A DNA stretch of 64,000 bases from Blumeriella jaapii (Eukaryota; Ascomycota; Leotiomycetes; Helotiales; Drepanopezizaceae): NCBI GenBank assembly GCA_009599575.1, contig VWND01000073.1, forward strand, positions 682,001 through 746,000, given 5' to 3'. The translations under genes and the position numbers were made by a program. The first letter of the stretch is position 1. The number at the start of each line of letters is the position of its first letter. Shown here piece after piece: positions 11,609-23,545 of this stretch. The notes beneath the pieces are model-generated. The model was not told where the DNA came from, did not search any database, and saw only the letters and a program-made list of their open reading frames with translations.

Positions 11609-11678
11609 AACGTGCGAATCGTCGGAATATAATCGCGACGCGTAACGTGCGAATCGTCGTAATATAATCGCGACGCGT
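11575..11678. repeat. Three tandem copies of a 35-bp unit
   Basis: The unit contains GTGCGAATCGTCG then ATATAATCGCGACGCGT and is repeated at about 11575-11608, 11609-11643 and 11644-11678. It overlaps the end of the 186-bp repeat. The left copy of the larger repeat has only one such unit, so the array expanded on one side. Confidence 0.9.
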
Positions 11679-11952
11679 ATTCTATTAAACGTAGTTAGCA
11701 AATAAACTTTCAAATAAAATAATAGGATGGGAAGGAAAAGGGGGGGGGGAGGTGGGTTAAAAACGTGGTGGTGATGAAAAACAGAACGGTTGTAAATAAG
11801 AAGAAGAAAGTCGCACAAATCAATTGATAAATATTGGATCCCCGCCTTTTTTTAGCTCCCCGCTTTCTTATCTCTTATCTTAAATGGTCCGTGCACCCTC
11901 CCACGTGCGGCCACGTTGGCCTTCCCGCTGGGCCCACTGTTTTTGGGACATA

Positions 11953-12866
11953 ATCACGTTTACCCTTCCGCTCCAAATTCCACACTAGATGCACTTTCCC
12001 TCCCCCCCCCCCGTGATGTCCCATTAATCCATGCATGCACTTAATTACTGATCAGCGTATTTCTCTCTGCCTGGTGCTTGTTTACATTCACAACGAGGGA
12101 CCCCCCCCCCCTCCCCCTCGCCTATCTTCTCAGTCTAGTCCGCCCGAAAAGCTCACGAACCTACCTTACGTCTCGCCTCATCTTGCCAAACCCACACCAC
12201 CACCGTTCGCCGCCAGAACTCCCGCCCTCCACCTCCCGGTCTCACTCGCCAGTCGCGCGTGCAAGCCTGTCTCCACGAAGCCCGCGGGGCGTGTAGGCAT
12301 GAGAAGAACTACTGACGACGGCCCCAGGATGGACCACGGCGAAAAGAGGAGATGGCGCGGGGTCCCATCTCCGTCGAGCAAGCTGGGTGGTGGCTAGCCA
12401 GCTGCGTAGCATAGCTACAGTAGAGAAAGCGTTCGTTCTTGCTTTCCCCGTAGCGTGCAATTTTTGGTTTCGGTGTCGCTCGAAGTACCGGATATCGTAT
12501 GGCTTGACTTGATAGGTACGGTACAGAAGGTAGGTAGGAAGGTAGTAAGTATTGTAGGCTGCCTGGGCTACCTTGGATAAGAGCAGGACCGAGATTGGAA
12601 AGCTTTGTTTGGTTCGGGCTCTTGACCCCCGACTGCTTGCAATCGATGCTCTCGTGCGGCTGACGGCCGTCAGTAGGACCTTCCAAAACACAGATGCTCT
12701 GATCGACTCACGATCCATGGGCATAATACAGAACCCTCTTACCGACTCAGTGACGCCCAATGAAGACCCTTCATTCATGTCTTGCAGTGGATAGGAAATC
12801 CATGCTCGGTAATATATGCCAGCAAAGCGTTATTGTTGAATGAAGCCACCATCGCCTCCGCTCATC
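11953..12866. other. Intergenic region between the transposon block and the transcription factor
   Basis: I see no gene. It contains C-rich homopolymers near 12004 and 12102, and overlapping low-complexity open frames on both strands with no domain signature. The region next to 12866 is presumably the 3' untranslated region of the transcription factor. Confidence 0.5.
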
Positions 12867-15800
12867 TCAGTGTCTGTCGAACTCCCTGTTGCTCGCCTCA
12901 TAAAGTGGAACATGATCGCCAACGCGGCGAAATTCACCATTCCCGCCTAGCTGCCCACTTGGTGCCATCGCGTTCGGATTCAGGCTCGACATTGTATTCG
13001 GAGGCAGAGGCGGCCCTTGCGTGGCCAACTGCCACAAGCTATCGAAATCGAATTCTCCCTCGCCAAAACAGTCGTTCCGGTGCTGTTTGCCTGGCTATTC
13101 GGGTGAGAGGATACTCGAGCGAGATCGAAGAAGGGGTCGAAGGAAGTGTCGCGAGGCGTGTTGCGAAAGTCTTCGTTCGGCGGAGAGAAGGCGCTCGCAG
13201 GCTGGAGAGGGGTTGGAAACCGTAAAGAGGTAGAGTGGGTTCCTGTCGGGTCGGGCCCAGAGATCGCATACGGATCATTGGAGACCGAGAATGGCGTCGA
13301 GCCGTAGAAGAGGTTCGACATTGCATCGTTAATGTCTCCAGCGAGGGACAAGGGGGCGGTTCTGATTGTACCGTCGGGGTGTTGAGTAGCGCCTGGCTGT
13401 TGGGAACGAACCGATTGCTGCTGAATGACCACTTCACGAAAGGTTTCTAGGATCACGACGAGGCGCCGCGCTTGGGGATCCTGATCGCAGAAGTAATGCA
13501 TGACATTGATGGCGTTGTTGAGAGACGGACCGGAATTCGGATTGTGGTAAAGACCACAAAACTCGTTGGCCAAGACGACAAGGCTCGCAGCGAAGAGAAA
13601 GTACCTGTTTCTCGCTATTAGCAGACTCACGCGAGGCGGAGAAAGATACTCACAACACGAACGGATTTCGCTGTGATAGTTGCAGATGTTCGTGAGCACT
13701 TTGTACCAAGGCGATACTTTGAGTACTTGCAATCACACAGGCGGCGGCAAACTTTTCCATGCGAGAGCCGTGTGATTGCTGAACAGATCCAGGCCCCGAC
13801 GTCTTGGGTCCCTGGTATGCTTTGTTCATCAAGAAGAGGTAGAACGGCCTGGTCAGGAGGATGATCGAATGGCAATACAGAAGGTTGACGTGCAAGATTG
13901 CGATGCCCTGCTCACGGCTGGCAGCCGCTGCTTTCCTGTGGTGGAGACTTGGATCCAAAGCTTTCGGCCAGCCTTTGCAAGAGTCTGCGATTTCCTGGGC
14001 GAGCTTGGTCGATATCTTTCGTTCTGAATAGACCTTCTCCAAGATGATTCCGAGAACGTGGCAGCTACGCACCGATGCCTCCAAGCCCAGCATGCTCGAG
14101 CTCATGTAATCTGCATTGGCAGCAGTGGGAAAGGGAGCCTGGGGAAAGGGGGCCTCTTCGCCCGTGAAAAGTGTCGTACCGGAGCAATCACTCTCTCTGA
14201 TAGCGGTAGGTCGGCCCAAGGACGTTGCGAGGAATCGATCCAAAACGAACAATGTACGCCAAAGGTTGCGGCGGACGGCTTGTTCAGCACTACCAAAGAT
14301 GTACATCGTCTCTTCTCGGTGAAGGCCCAGTGCAAAGGCGGAGCGCACAGCCATGCCTGGATACATTAGACAGATCTCGCAGCCTGTGTCGAGCCAGCTA
14401 ACATACCGTGATATGCGTAAGCTGCATTTCTCCTCGAAACGGCGAGCATGTAGAGAGACATAAGCGTGAGGGCCTGTATGCTCCAGAATCCGGAATCTTC
14501 AAATCCGGTAGATGGATCGCGAAGCTCCTTAGCGTTCTCATAAAACAACTCGGCTCGATCAAATGGTTCTGCTCGTAACCTTCTTATGATGGCATCTTCC
14601 GGGGTCCCAGGCTGCGGGCTGGCCATGATCAGACCGATGGCAAACACGAGATGCAAGAGACAAAGCCATTGCGGCTCTGTGCCTAGTGGATCGAGATAGC
14701 ATTGGTCCAACGTCTGCATGAAGGACTTGCGCTGACACACTTCCACGAGTCCGTTGATCTGCTTGATGTCAGACGCGCTTCGCGAAAGGGAGCGGAAACA
14801 TGTTTACATTTGTGAAATAAGACTCGACGAGAGTGGCGGCTGTCTCACGATCAGGGAGTAGATGCGTGCGTCGGATATGGGATGGTAAAGATGCAGTGCC
14901 CTCAACGATTCTGTGCCTAAGTGGATCTTGGGTGAAGCGTGATGGACCAGCAACGCTCTCTACAATCATTCGAATCAACTGTAGGAACGACAACGAGCAG
15001 GAGTCTCCAAAATACACTGTCGTCCCAGTCAGTAAATCTCGGCTGGTGATGCGAGTACATGATAGGAATCAGTTGCACCCAGTGCTACGTACACAATCTT
15101 CCCGTTGGGTCTTGCAGCATCCGAGTATTCGTATAGACCACGGCTTCCTCCTCATGCTTACTACTGCCTCTCGAGGGCGACCCTACATCTTTGATACCAT
15201 TGCTATCAGGCAAGTCATCAGGAAGATTGTTGAGAGCATGCATGGTACCACCGGTGACTTGAAGTCTAGAACTGAGCAAGCTGTCATACCTCCGGTTGTT
15301 TGTCGACACAGATGGCTGGCTAACGGCGGGTGATATGGGAAGACCCAAGCCAGGATCCTCGGCTGGAATGCTAACAGCGAGTCCTTTCCAGCGCTTCGGA
15401 GAAGGCTGTGAGTCTTCTAACGCAGGTTCGTCACCGAACGAACACTGCAGACCCCTTTTGGCACAGTTCGAGCAAGGTTTTGCACCGTTGCACTGCAGTT
15501 CATTCAGTTAGCAAGTGTGCCAATTTCCGCTTCTTTTGCTCTTTGGAGAAGCCCGAGTGATCCATTGGAACCGATCCTGGATAGCAAGAAGACAACGTGC
15601 TGAAATTGGGGCAAGAGAACGAAGAGCCAATAGAGATTTCAAGCCTTGGACTCTTGGGAACCCGGCCGGCCTCTCTAAGACAAGCCCAAAAGTGAGAGCC
15701 AGCACCACATCGAGGAGTCCTGAAAACCAAAGGCAGCTCATTCGCCAGGTGCAGAGTAGGGCTTCTCCGCTTCCATCCCGTGGAAGCCCATGATGTCTAT

Positions 15801-16071
15801 CTAGGTGGGCCACCCTCATAGACGATGTGAGACTCAGCCAGCCCAGTCTCACTTGGGCATAGAGCAGCAGTTCAGAAAGGGAAGATCATCAGGGTAAACC
15901 ACATCTTGCGGATTTGATGCCTTAAGTCCTGTGAGATCGGATCATGATGTAATGCGAGCAAAGGCAAAAAGAGAGAGGGAATGGACAGACCTTTTGCTTC
16001 CGACGCTTGCAAGAGTCGCAGGCCTGTGCAATTCTTTGCCGCTTGTCGGGATCCACCTTCGGACGAGTCAT
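12867..16071 (-). CDS. Zn2Cys6 (C6) fungal transcription factor with fungal-specific TF domain
   Basis: Proposed exons, 5' to 3', are 16071-15991, 15492-15093, 15016-14808, 14758-14407, 14356-13654 and 13604-12867. The Zn2Cys6 cluster is split by the first intron: CDSCKRRKQK ends exon 1 and CNGAKPCSNCAKRGLQC starts exon 2. The middle homology domain follows, with TGRLLYFGDS, YFTNINGLVEV and MAVRSAFALGLHR, all typical of the fungal-specific TF domain. It should be a nuclear, sequence-specific regulator; the target pathway cannot be read from sequence. Intron 1 is 498 bp, far longer than the other introns (49-76 bp). In the last exon the frame as given ends at 12980. One additional base near 13075 would open an acidic/aromatic tail ending at 12867, for about 827 residues in total. 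Confidence 0.85.
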
Positions 16072-16156
16072 GAATACGAAGATAAATTTTTTCACTGATT
16101 GAGACCGTGAAGGACCATTCTGACGCAGCGACGGCTACCTCGACACAATCCTGCAG

Positions 16157-16157
16157 C

Positions 16158-16200
<43 letters not shown>

Positions 16201-16201
16201 C
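16157..16201. repeat. (TC)n microsatellite
   Basis: An almost pure CT tract of about 45 bases lies 86 bp upstream of the transcription factor start, on the strand opposite its mRNA (GA-rich in the leader). Such tracts are common in fungal promoters and leaders. Confidence 0.9.
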
Positions 16202-17610
16202 GGCGAGGAGAAGCTTCCGACAAACTTCGAGATGCGGGATGTCGTATGACTCTGGACTTCGGCAAGCCGAGCACAAGAACGATTCGCTTCAGAGAAGTTG
16301 CAGTTGGTCGGACGAGGGACAATCGCGAGCCAAAGCCCGAGTCGAGACGGTCGGCACGCACGGGTATGGCTAACCGGAAGATGATAGAATAACTACGAGG
16401 CGCCTGGGAATATCAAGTAAGGAGACGTGTGGGAGGATGATCATGTAACCGTACAGCACAGTAGATACGTAAGGGACTGCAATTGTGATCTGGGGTGGAG
16501 ATGCAAGGCCCGGGGCTGTGGTAATTGGACGCTAGTAAATCATAATTATCGAATTATGGAGATGTGGAGATGTGGTAACACGGTGGATCATGCTCTTTAT
16601 CCGGGTAGGGATGGAGTTGCTCCCAGTCGACTTCAGGTATTGGAAACGGCGGAGATGTTATTTGCTGCATGGATTGCTGCATTGAACAGTTCTGTACTCT
16701 GTAGGTCAAGTACGCCTAGAATCATGAGACACCTACACACAGTTCAGTACAAGCACACGTACTCAGCCCATCCGCTGGACCGACCCATCGGGCACTGGAA
16801 GACCTCGGATAGTGCACCCAGAGCCAATGTCTCACCCATGGTAATTCTCGGCTCGGGTTCGTGGGCCTGGCTTGGAGTTGCCCCAGATCAGGTGCCCGCG
16901 AGGAAGCAAGAGTTTGATATCAACAAAGAAGATACATACATCCATCGTCACAACGATGCAATGTTTCTAATCCTGGATTGTGACAGAGTAACAGAACCTA
17001 GATTCTCAGCTCAGAGCCAAAGCATCGCCCTGCGAGGGCTTGACTACGGTACAGTACTTCACGGCTTTGACGATGTACAATGCAGCTAGGTTGTTACCCG
17101 CCCCCCCCGCATCCCGCCGTGCGTACTGTATGTACTGTACATCTTCCTCCATCCCAATATATTGTTATCCACTACAGTATGTACGGTAAGTTCAGGTATT
17201 CCATCGTTGGCTTTCTGTCAGATTCGCTTATTTACAGAGTACATACATACGTGCTGGACAAGCGACCTCGCTAATGCCATCCATGTCTATGGTACATCAT
17301 CTATAGCATCTTCATCAGAACTCCGCGAGTGGTACAGTACAGTACTGTAGGGTGACATCAGCTAGAGCTCCCCATCGGATGCTGCCCCTGCAACCCTGGG
17401 TCGCCGCGCCCGGGAACCAGCTCGTCGGTATACGGCGTAGATGAGAACTATGCTCTATAAAGGTCTGTAGTAGGGCTTTGATTCGAATCTCTCACACGCC
17501 TCATACAGTACGCCTTCAGATACCTGCTAGCCGCATCGAAATCAAGAGCTGTTCAAGTGCTCTAGATCGTCCCTTCAACGTCACAGAAGCATCTGCCGTG
17601 GCAAATCAAA
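16202..17610. other. Intergenic region between divergent genes
   Basis: This is the shared upstream region of the transcription factor (minus) and the CoA-transferase (plus). One long frame at 16427-17089 has no domain and an erratic composition, so I do not call it a gene. GTACTGTA-type palindromic words occur at about 17046-17058, 17120-17136 and 17330-17350. A TATAAA-like word lies at 17455, about 155 bp upstream of the ATG at 17611. Confidence 0.5.
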
Positions 17611-19445
17611 ATGGCCGTGGACAACACCGGTTGCCAAAATGCCCTTTGCGCTCCTTACTCGGTGCTTGATGGCAGTGCGAAGGCTACAGAGTACTTGAGA
17701 CAGGTGGCGGGGGCCCAGATACCGCCGGAGTTCGCACCACACTTAGAGGAAGTGTCTTTGACGACGGCTACCGATGGAACGCAAATCTATTTTCCGTGCC
17801 CGTTCAAGGAAACCGAAGCCACCGTTGCTTTGAAATCGGTCGAAGCAGCCGCTGTGGCTGCTCTTGCTCAACTCCGGTATCCAGACGACAACGCCACGAG
17901 AAAAATCGAGGTCGACTTGGAACGGACAGCCACGTTTTTATTCTCAACGTATATTGCTACCATTGCGGGTATGGGAAAGCAAGACTCTGATGTCAAGTCG
18001 AAACTGAAGGGTAAGTCTTGATCCTGTAGGCTGTTCACTTAGATTGACGTGTGTGTGTGTGTTAGATAGCGATTTGCTCCAAGCGCAAGCAATCTTGTAT
18101 CGACGACTATCGGCAAATTTGTACGAGACCAAGAATCCGGGAGTACTATCATATCCATGGGTCTCTCGAGGCTGGCAAAACCTTGAACATGATCGGTTTA
18201 GAAGCACATCGACCAGATTTGACGGATTACCATGAATGTATCAATGTGATCGAGAGCCACGTCAAGAGGTTCACGATTTCTGAACTAGAAGAATTGAACG
18301 CAAGGGAGAGACAAGCGGGAGTTCCAGTGATCAAGTGGGAGGACTTCAAGCAAACAAATCACGTAGGTATTCCGAGCCCGTGAAAAGAAAGAAGAAACTC
18401 ATGAAAGCAGGGTCAAACACTTCTTTCCGTGCCACCCTGGGAAGTTCGGAAAATTGCAGACTCGCCCCCAGTACCCCTTACCAGCTCTTCATCCCCAGCT
18501 ACGCCTTTCTCCAAACCCCAGGTTCTTGCTGGGATCCGTGTTCTCGAACTATGCCGGATCATCGCGGGCCCAGCCATCGGACGCACACTCGCTGAGTATG
18601 GTGCTCAGGTCATCAAAGTCACATCCCCGAAACTGTCAGATGTCCCATTCTTCCAAGTCGACGGTAACACTGGCAAGCACACTTGCGACATCGACCTGAA
18701 ATCGGCGGCCGGCCGCCAAACTTTCGAGGAGCTTCTCCAAACCGCCGACGTAGTCCTTGACGGCTACAGGCCTGGAAGTCTGGAGCGACTGGGTTACGGA
18801 CCACAGCAACTTGTAGAGCTCACGAAGGGACGGGGAAAGGGCATCGTATATGTGGCCGAGGACTGCTTTGGCGACAAGGGCGACATGGCGGGAAGACCGG
18901 GATGGCAGCAGATTGCAGACTGCTACACCGGCGTAGCGTGGGCTCAAGGCCAGTTCATGGGACTCGATGAACCGGTCGTTCCACCTTTTCCCATGTCCGA
19001 TTATGGTACCGGATGTATGGGCGCCATTGCTGCTCTGACGGGGCTTTTCAAGCGTGCGACGGAAGGGGGTAGTTGGACCGGCCGAACGAGTCTCTGTCAG
19101 TACGATGTCTTCCTCATGGGTTTAGGACTCTATGCGGACGATGTGAAGGCGAGGATTCGCGAAGACCACGACGCAGACTTCTTCAGATTGCGGCATGCCG
19201 ATAGCGTTGATGAGGTTGGTGGGAGGGCACTCAAGAGCATGAGGAGAGCGCACCCAGAGCTCTTCGATCAGCAGCTCATGCAAAAGGCTTTCAGCAAAGC
19301 CTTTGGCGAAGAGATAAGCTGGTGCAGAAGTCCTGTTGCGATAGAAGGGCTGAGAGTCGGCTTCAATAGAGCGAGTCGGCCCAACGGATATGATGCTCCG
19401 ACCTGGGAAGATTGGGAGGTTGAGAAAGATGTCGTGGAAGGATAG
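17611..19445 (+). CDS. Class III CoA-transferase (CaiB/BaiF-type) family protein
   Basis: Exons are 17611-18010, 18066-18362 and 18411-19445. The second exon carries the conserved LNMIGLEAHRPDLTDY block. The third carries the nucleotide-fold start VLAGIRVLELCRIIAGPAIG, typical of family III CoA-transferases and alpha-methylacyl-CoA racemase relatives. The protein appears to be a two-lobed fungal form of about 576 residues. These enzymes move CoA between acids; the natural substrate is not evident. A single extra base, most simply a G in the GGG run at 18139-18141, shifts the frame between YETKNP and the YYHIHGSLEA block. Without it the domain reads through, and as given the frame closes at 18234. 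This is either an assembly indel or a recent null allele. I see no functional partner gene nearby. Confidence 0.75.
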
Positions 19446-22400
19446 GAGGGGTCTCGACTCAAGGGAAGGACTAGGGCGAAGCGAATTGTGTCAAGTCAAT
19501 GCTCTTCTTCTTCCAGAACCATTGAAGCACTTCGTCGGCAAGCCACTTGCTGTGAATCGATTGAGTCTGATGAGAACCGGGCGTCTATATCTAGGTTGCT
19601 CTAGGCAGTACGTAAACAAGCGAGCTTAGATTCAAAGGCAGGGAGGGAGTAGTCTCTTTGACAAAGATTTCTCGATGTATGCATGTGTAGCTCGCTTTCC
19701 ACCCCGCGTCTCGGCCCCATCAGTCCCATCACTGCACTGGTCTCCATCTGTATTTTCTCAATAACCAAGCAGTCATTCGCGATCCTTACATCAAGCCACC
19801 CTCTCTAGCGATATCAAGCACAACGGTGCCTACCTCCTTCCTCGAATGAAAATAACCTCACGTTGCCCAACGATTTTCCTTTTCTCTCTTCCTGTTGTAA
19901 GTCAAACAATATAATGCCAGTAACAAGAGGTTTTCTTCGCATCAAAGACACGACAGCATGCAGAAGACACGGCCAATCGTTGAAGAACCCTTTTCGTTTC
20001 ACTTGCTTCTTCTTCTATAAGGTCTTTTGCTGCTCGTCGCAGTCTAGAAGTCTGGGACCGAGAAAGGGTCTGCCCATTCCCTGGCCGATAGAAAGATGCA
20101 ATATATCATTACTCTTTTGCATCCGAGGTTTGTCTACCCTAACAAATACGTTCATACTTTTTTACTAAGAGCTATCCGAGGCACCAATGTCCTATAACGG
20201 CTTTGCTGGGCAAAGTCATTCTTTCCCGACGAAAGTAGGCGTTCTTAGAACTAACTGGGTAAGAGCGTGGAAGAGAAAGGTGCAAGAAGGTTCAGATTCA
20301 TGACTTCAACATGTCTCTCTCTGCTTTCACTATGGTATTATTGAACGAAAGCTTGAATACCGATGTATCTACTAGTTAAAATTTTGAATACAAGATTCTA
20401 TCTGCATCCAACTCAGCCAGGAATGGAATTTTGGAAGACATGGATGGTGACACGTAAAGAAGTACTTCCAACCCTCAGCTACCTGGCTCGCCTTGGGGAA
20501 GCAACCAAAACCACATCCAAGTCTAAACCAAGTTGCCAAAATGAAACGAAGCGGAAGACTGGACAAAAGGTATTTACAAACTGAACTTCATCTAACGTTG
20601 TTCACACAGAGCCATTGATGACAATCGGCCAGAAACGTTTAATATCAGTGCTCCGAACATACTACATGCAGCCATGACTTAGATCCAAGCCCAGATCTTT
20701 ATCCAGACCAGGAGGCAATATTTCCCTGCACCATCTCATCCAATAACCACATCGTGTACCGAAGCCCTGAGAGAAAAGCAAAAAGCCCCAAGATTCCGCC
20801 CAAGATACCCTTTCCACAGCGATATTCCCACCACCAAATGCCGTCTAAGCCCAGAAACGGAGCAACGTCCGTCGTGTGGATAGAATCGTACGTTTCTCAA
20901 ACCACGTCAGATTCCAGACGAACGTCTTTGGGACGCTTCGAGGACCGGTGGAGGGTGTTCAATGATGGCTGCGTCGGAGAAGTCCTGTGTGCCTTGACGC
21001 GGCCGTCGTAGCTGACAACCAAGGTCTGGCGTTAAGTAGGTAAAGTAATCAAGAGAATGAACGAAACAGAGCTAATGAAGGGAGCCCAGTGTAGTTCTCG
21101 CGTAAAATGTAAGCGAGGTTCCCAAGGCGGGAGCTCTCCCTCCTTTCGGAGGAGAAAAGACAATGCCAAATGATTGTCAGCTCCCTCTAAAGCTCAGTAA
21201 AGACGAAACGGCATGACATCTCTAGATGCTCGGATCGATGCGAGGTTCCCCACCGGAGAGGGTTTTCTCGTTCCTGGACATCCAGGTGCCCGCCCCATCG
21301 ATCCTTTCCCGCCTGCTGAATGATAGAGAGTTGAAGTTTTGAGATGCAAAAAGGACTGAGAAGTTCCTTTCCAGTGTAGAGAATTAGCTCGGTTGCATTT
21401 TCAAATCCACGTATTCTATTTCGCACTGCAGGTGCCGAGGTACTTCAATCGTCGCATCAGCCAGGACGAGTCACAATCTCGCTCAGCGGATCGTTAGTCT
21501 CGAAAGTAGGATGTTGGACGTTATCCAAGGTGAGCGAACGGAAGGCCGCGGCGATGATGGAGATGATGAGTTAAGGTTCCAAGGACCCGGGAATGGGCGG
21601 CGCGTTACACGGGGAACAAGGTATCTATCTGGTGAACAGTTTTGTAACATTAGCCTTGACTCGAGAAACGCCTTCAGCATCGTGTCCTATCATGGTGGGT
21701 AGACGGCTCAAACAAGACGAGCGGTCCGTAAAAAGCTCAACCTCACTCTCCACTTTTAGTCTTGCTTGGAGCTTGACCAGAATCGCAATCTACTGTGTAC
21801 ATACCCGTGTAAAATCTACTGTACTTGCTAGGAGAGTTCGCCTTGCAAAACGTAGGGCCGAAGATGTAAATCAACATGAAACTACAAGCTACAGTACATC
21901 CAAATTCCCCTTGGAAAGCAACGGGGGTCATACAGTACTGGAAGCTGAGCTACCTTCTCCCATCGCCGTCCCTCATCCCTCGTCCCGTCCTTCCCCTTCT
22001 ACCTAAGATTGGGCATCCCATCAACTCTCCAAGCTCGCCACTCGAGGATCAGGATGATGCAACTCAGTACTTGCGATTGTTCACTACCTAAGCCCGAACG
22101 CGATATAGGAATGTATGAATGAATGAACAACCAAGGCACGCTAGCAAACAGATCCGCCGATCCAACTCCTCTCCTCACTTAGCTCAACTTGATTCGGCAT
22201 CCATACTAGACCATAACCTATCCAACAAACCAAAGAACCATTCCAAAGCGAACAAACAAACCTGTGCTAAAGAACAAAAACACCAGGGCGTACCTATCCC
22301 ACCACAACCGTCCATCCCATAACGCAACCACCCAAGCAAAGAAAGGAAGAAAGAAATTAAGGAGCCAAAATCCGTAACGGGCAGGATGGAATTTTTGCCA

Positions 22401-23545
22401 GCTAGCCAGCCAGCTCCACACCAAACCCGCAAGCAGCCGCTCCGCTCCGCTCCGACCGATCAACTGATTGTTTGTGCACCTGTGCCCAGGCTCCTTGCCT
22501 ACCCACCTACCTAATTCACAACAACAAGCACACCCAAGCACCTCCTGGAACGGGAGCGGGGGGAACCAGCACGGGAAAGACAAAGAAAGTAAGGAGTGAG
22601 TGAGTGAGACAGGTGAAAACGCGACGTGCAACAAAAGAAGCACAGTTGCGCATCTCGTTCTTCCTTCCCTCCATCCTTCCGTCCATTCTTCCTTCTTCCC
22701 ATCCGGAGGCGCGGAATTCAAAGCGTGAGATAATTAGGATCTCCCGATGAGCTCGAGAGCCTGGAAAGAAGGGGAAGGTGGGAAGATGGGGTGGTGTTGG
22801 TTTGTTTGGTCTTGGGGCCTAAGCGAGCGAGCGAGAGGGATTGCTATGCCCCCGCCCTCGTAGCTACACCGTAAGAAATAGTTTCGTCTGAGAGCGCTTA
22901 GACGCGAGTGCATCGCTATTCTTTACAGAGCTCTCTGCGAACACTGCTGTACCAGATTCTAAAACCCTCCCAGTTCTAACGCCCCCAGCCCCGCTCGCAA
23001 AAAGCGGGTTGAGATGGGAGGAGGTACTGTATCTGCGTGAGATAAATGGGTGGGTGGATGATCGATCGGATGGGCAACCTGCGAATTAGGGACCGACACT
23101 TCGAGGGCTCAAGGGCAGATGAATGACTGAGTTGGCAATGTTTGATTGACCTGGCACGAGCCACTCTGCTCTCCAAGTAGGTAGTGAGAAGAATGGGTCT
23201 CGGTCGTGATAAGAAAGGGAAAGGGGTTGAAGAAAAGAAAACAAACATGCCACTTGGCGAGATCGGCCACACAAAAATCTTGAAGCAGTCAAGATAAAGA
23301 ATAAAGAAACACAGAAGATGGAGACATCTATTCGTAGATAGATGTAGGGATACATTCTGCCTCCACCAACGCCCTAGCCGCCATAAAGTCATTACCATCC
23401 ATCCACCAATCCCTCCAGCCCAACCCATGCCAGCTCAATCCCCGACTACATAGCCCAGAAAGGTGTGAAATGCCTCTTATGCATCCATCCAGCCGCTCAC
23501 AAATCATTCCCAGGAGATCACATCTCGTGACAATTCTCCTTGATT
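19446..23545. other. Long intergenic region with no gene recognised
   Basis: About 4.1 kb separate the CoA-transferase from the convergent minus-strand gene ending at 23546. Open frames here are short, overlap on both strands and lack domains; the longest (22218-22721, minus) is rich in Leu, Ser and Trp from pyrimidine tracts. I see no tRNA or repeat structure worth naming. The outer parts are presumably 3' untranslated regions. Confidence 0.5.

Larger units (their letters stand above)
4152..11950. mobile_element. Outer non-coding inverted-repeat element flanked by TA, interrupted by a Gypsy retrotransposon
   Basis: The left end (4152-4183) starts TGTCCCAAAAACAGTGGG and continues to GGACCA. 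The right end (11885-11950) carries the reverse complement, split by about 35 extra bases. Both ends abut TA (4150-4151 and 11951-11952), as expected for a Tc1/mariner-type target duplication, although TA alone is weak support. Without the nested retrotransposon and its target duplication the element would be about 1.3 kb. It contains CCA-rich tracts, GC-rich hairpins and internal repeats but no transposase-like frame, so it would be a non-autonomous element. What I see is the paired ends; the family assignment is inference. Confidence 0.6.

Noticed and set aside
13074..13140. A 32-bp intron (GTATCC to AACAG, minus strand) to fix the transcription factor C-terminal frame
   Set aside because: Too short for fungal splicing, and its branch-like word sits about seven bases from the donor. 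A missing base in an A run is simpler.
16427..17089. 220-codon open frame upstream of the CoA-transferase
   Set aside because: No domain, no signal sequence, erratic composition, GTAC palindromes within its 3' part, and no homologous feel. I judge it a chance frame in intergenic DNA.
22218..22721. 167-codon minus-strand frame
   Set aside because: Leu/Ser/Trp-rich translation of pyrimidine tracts, overlapping another frame, no domain.
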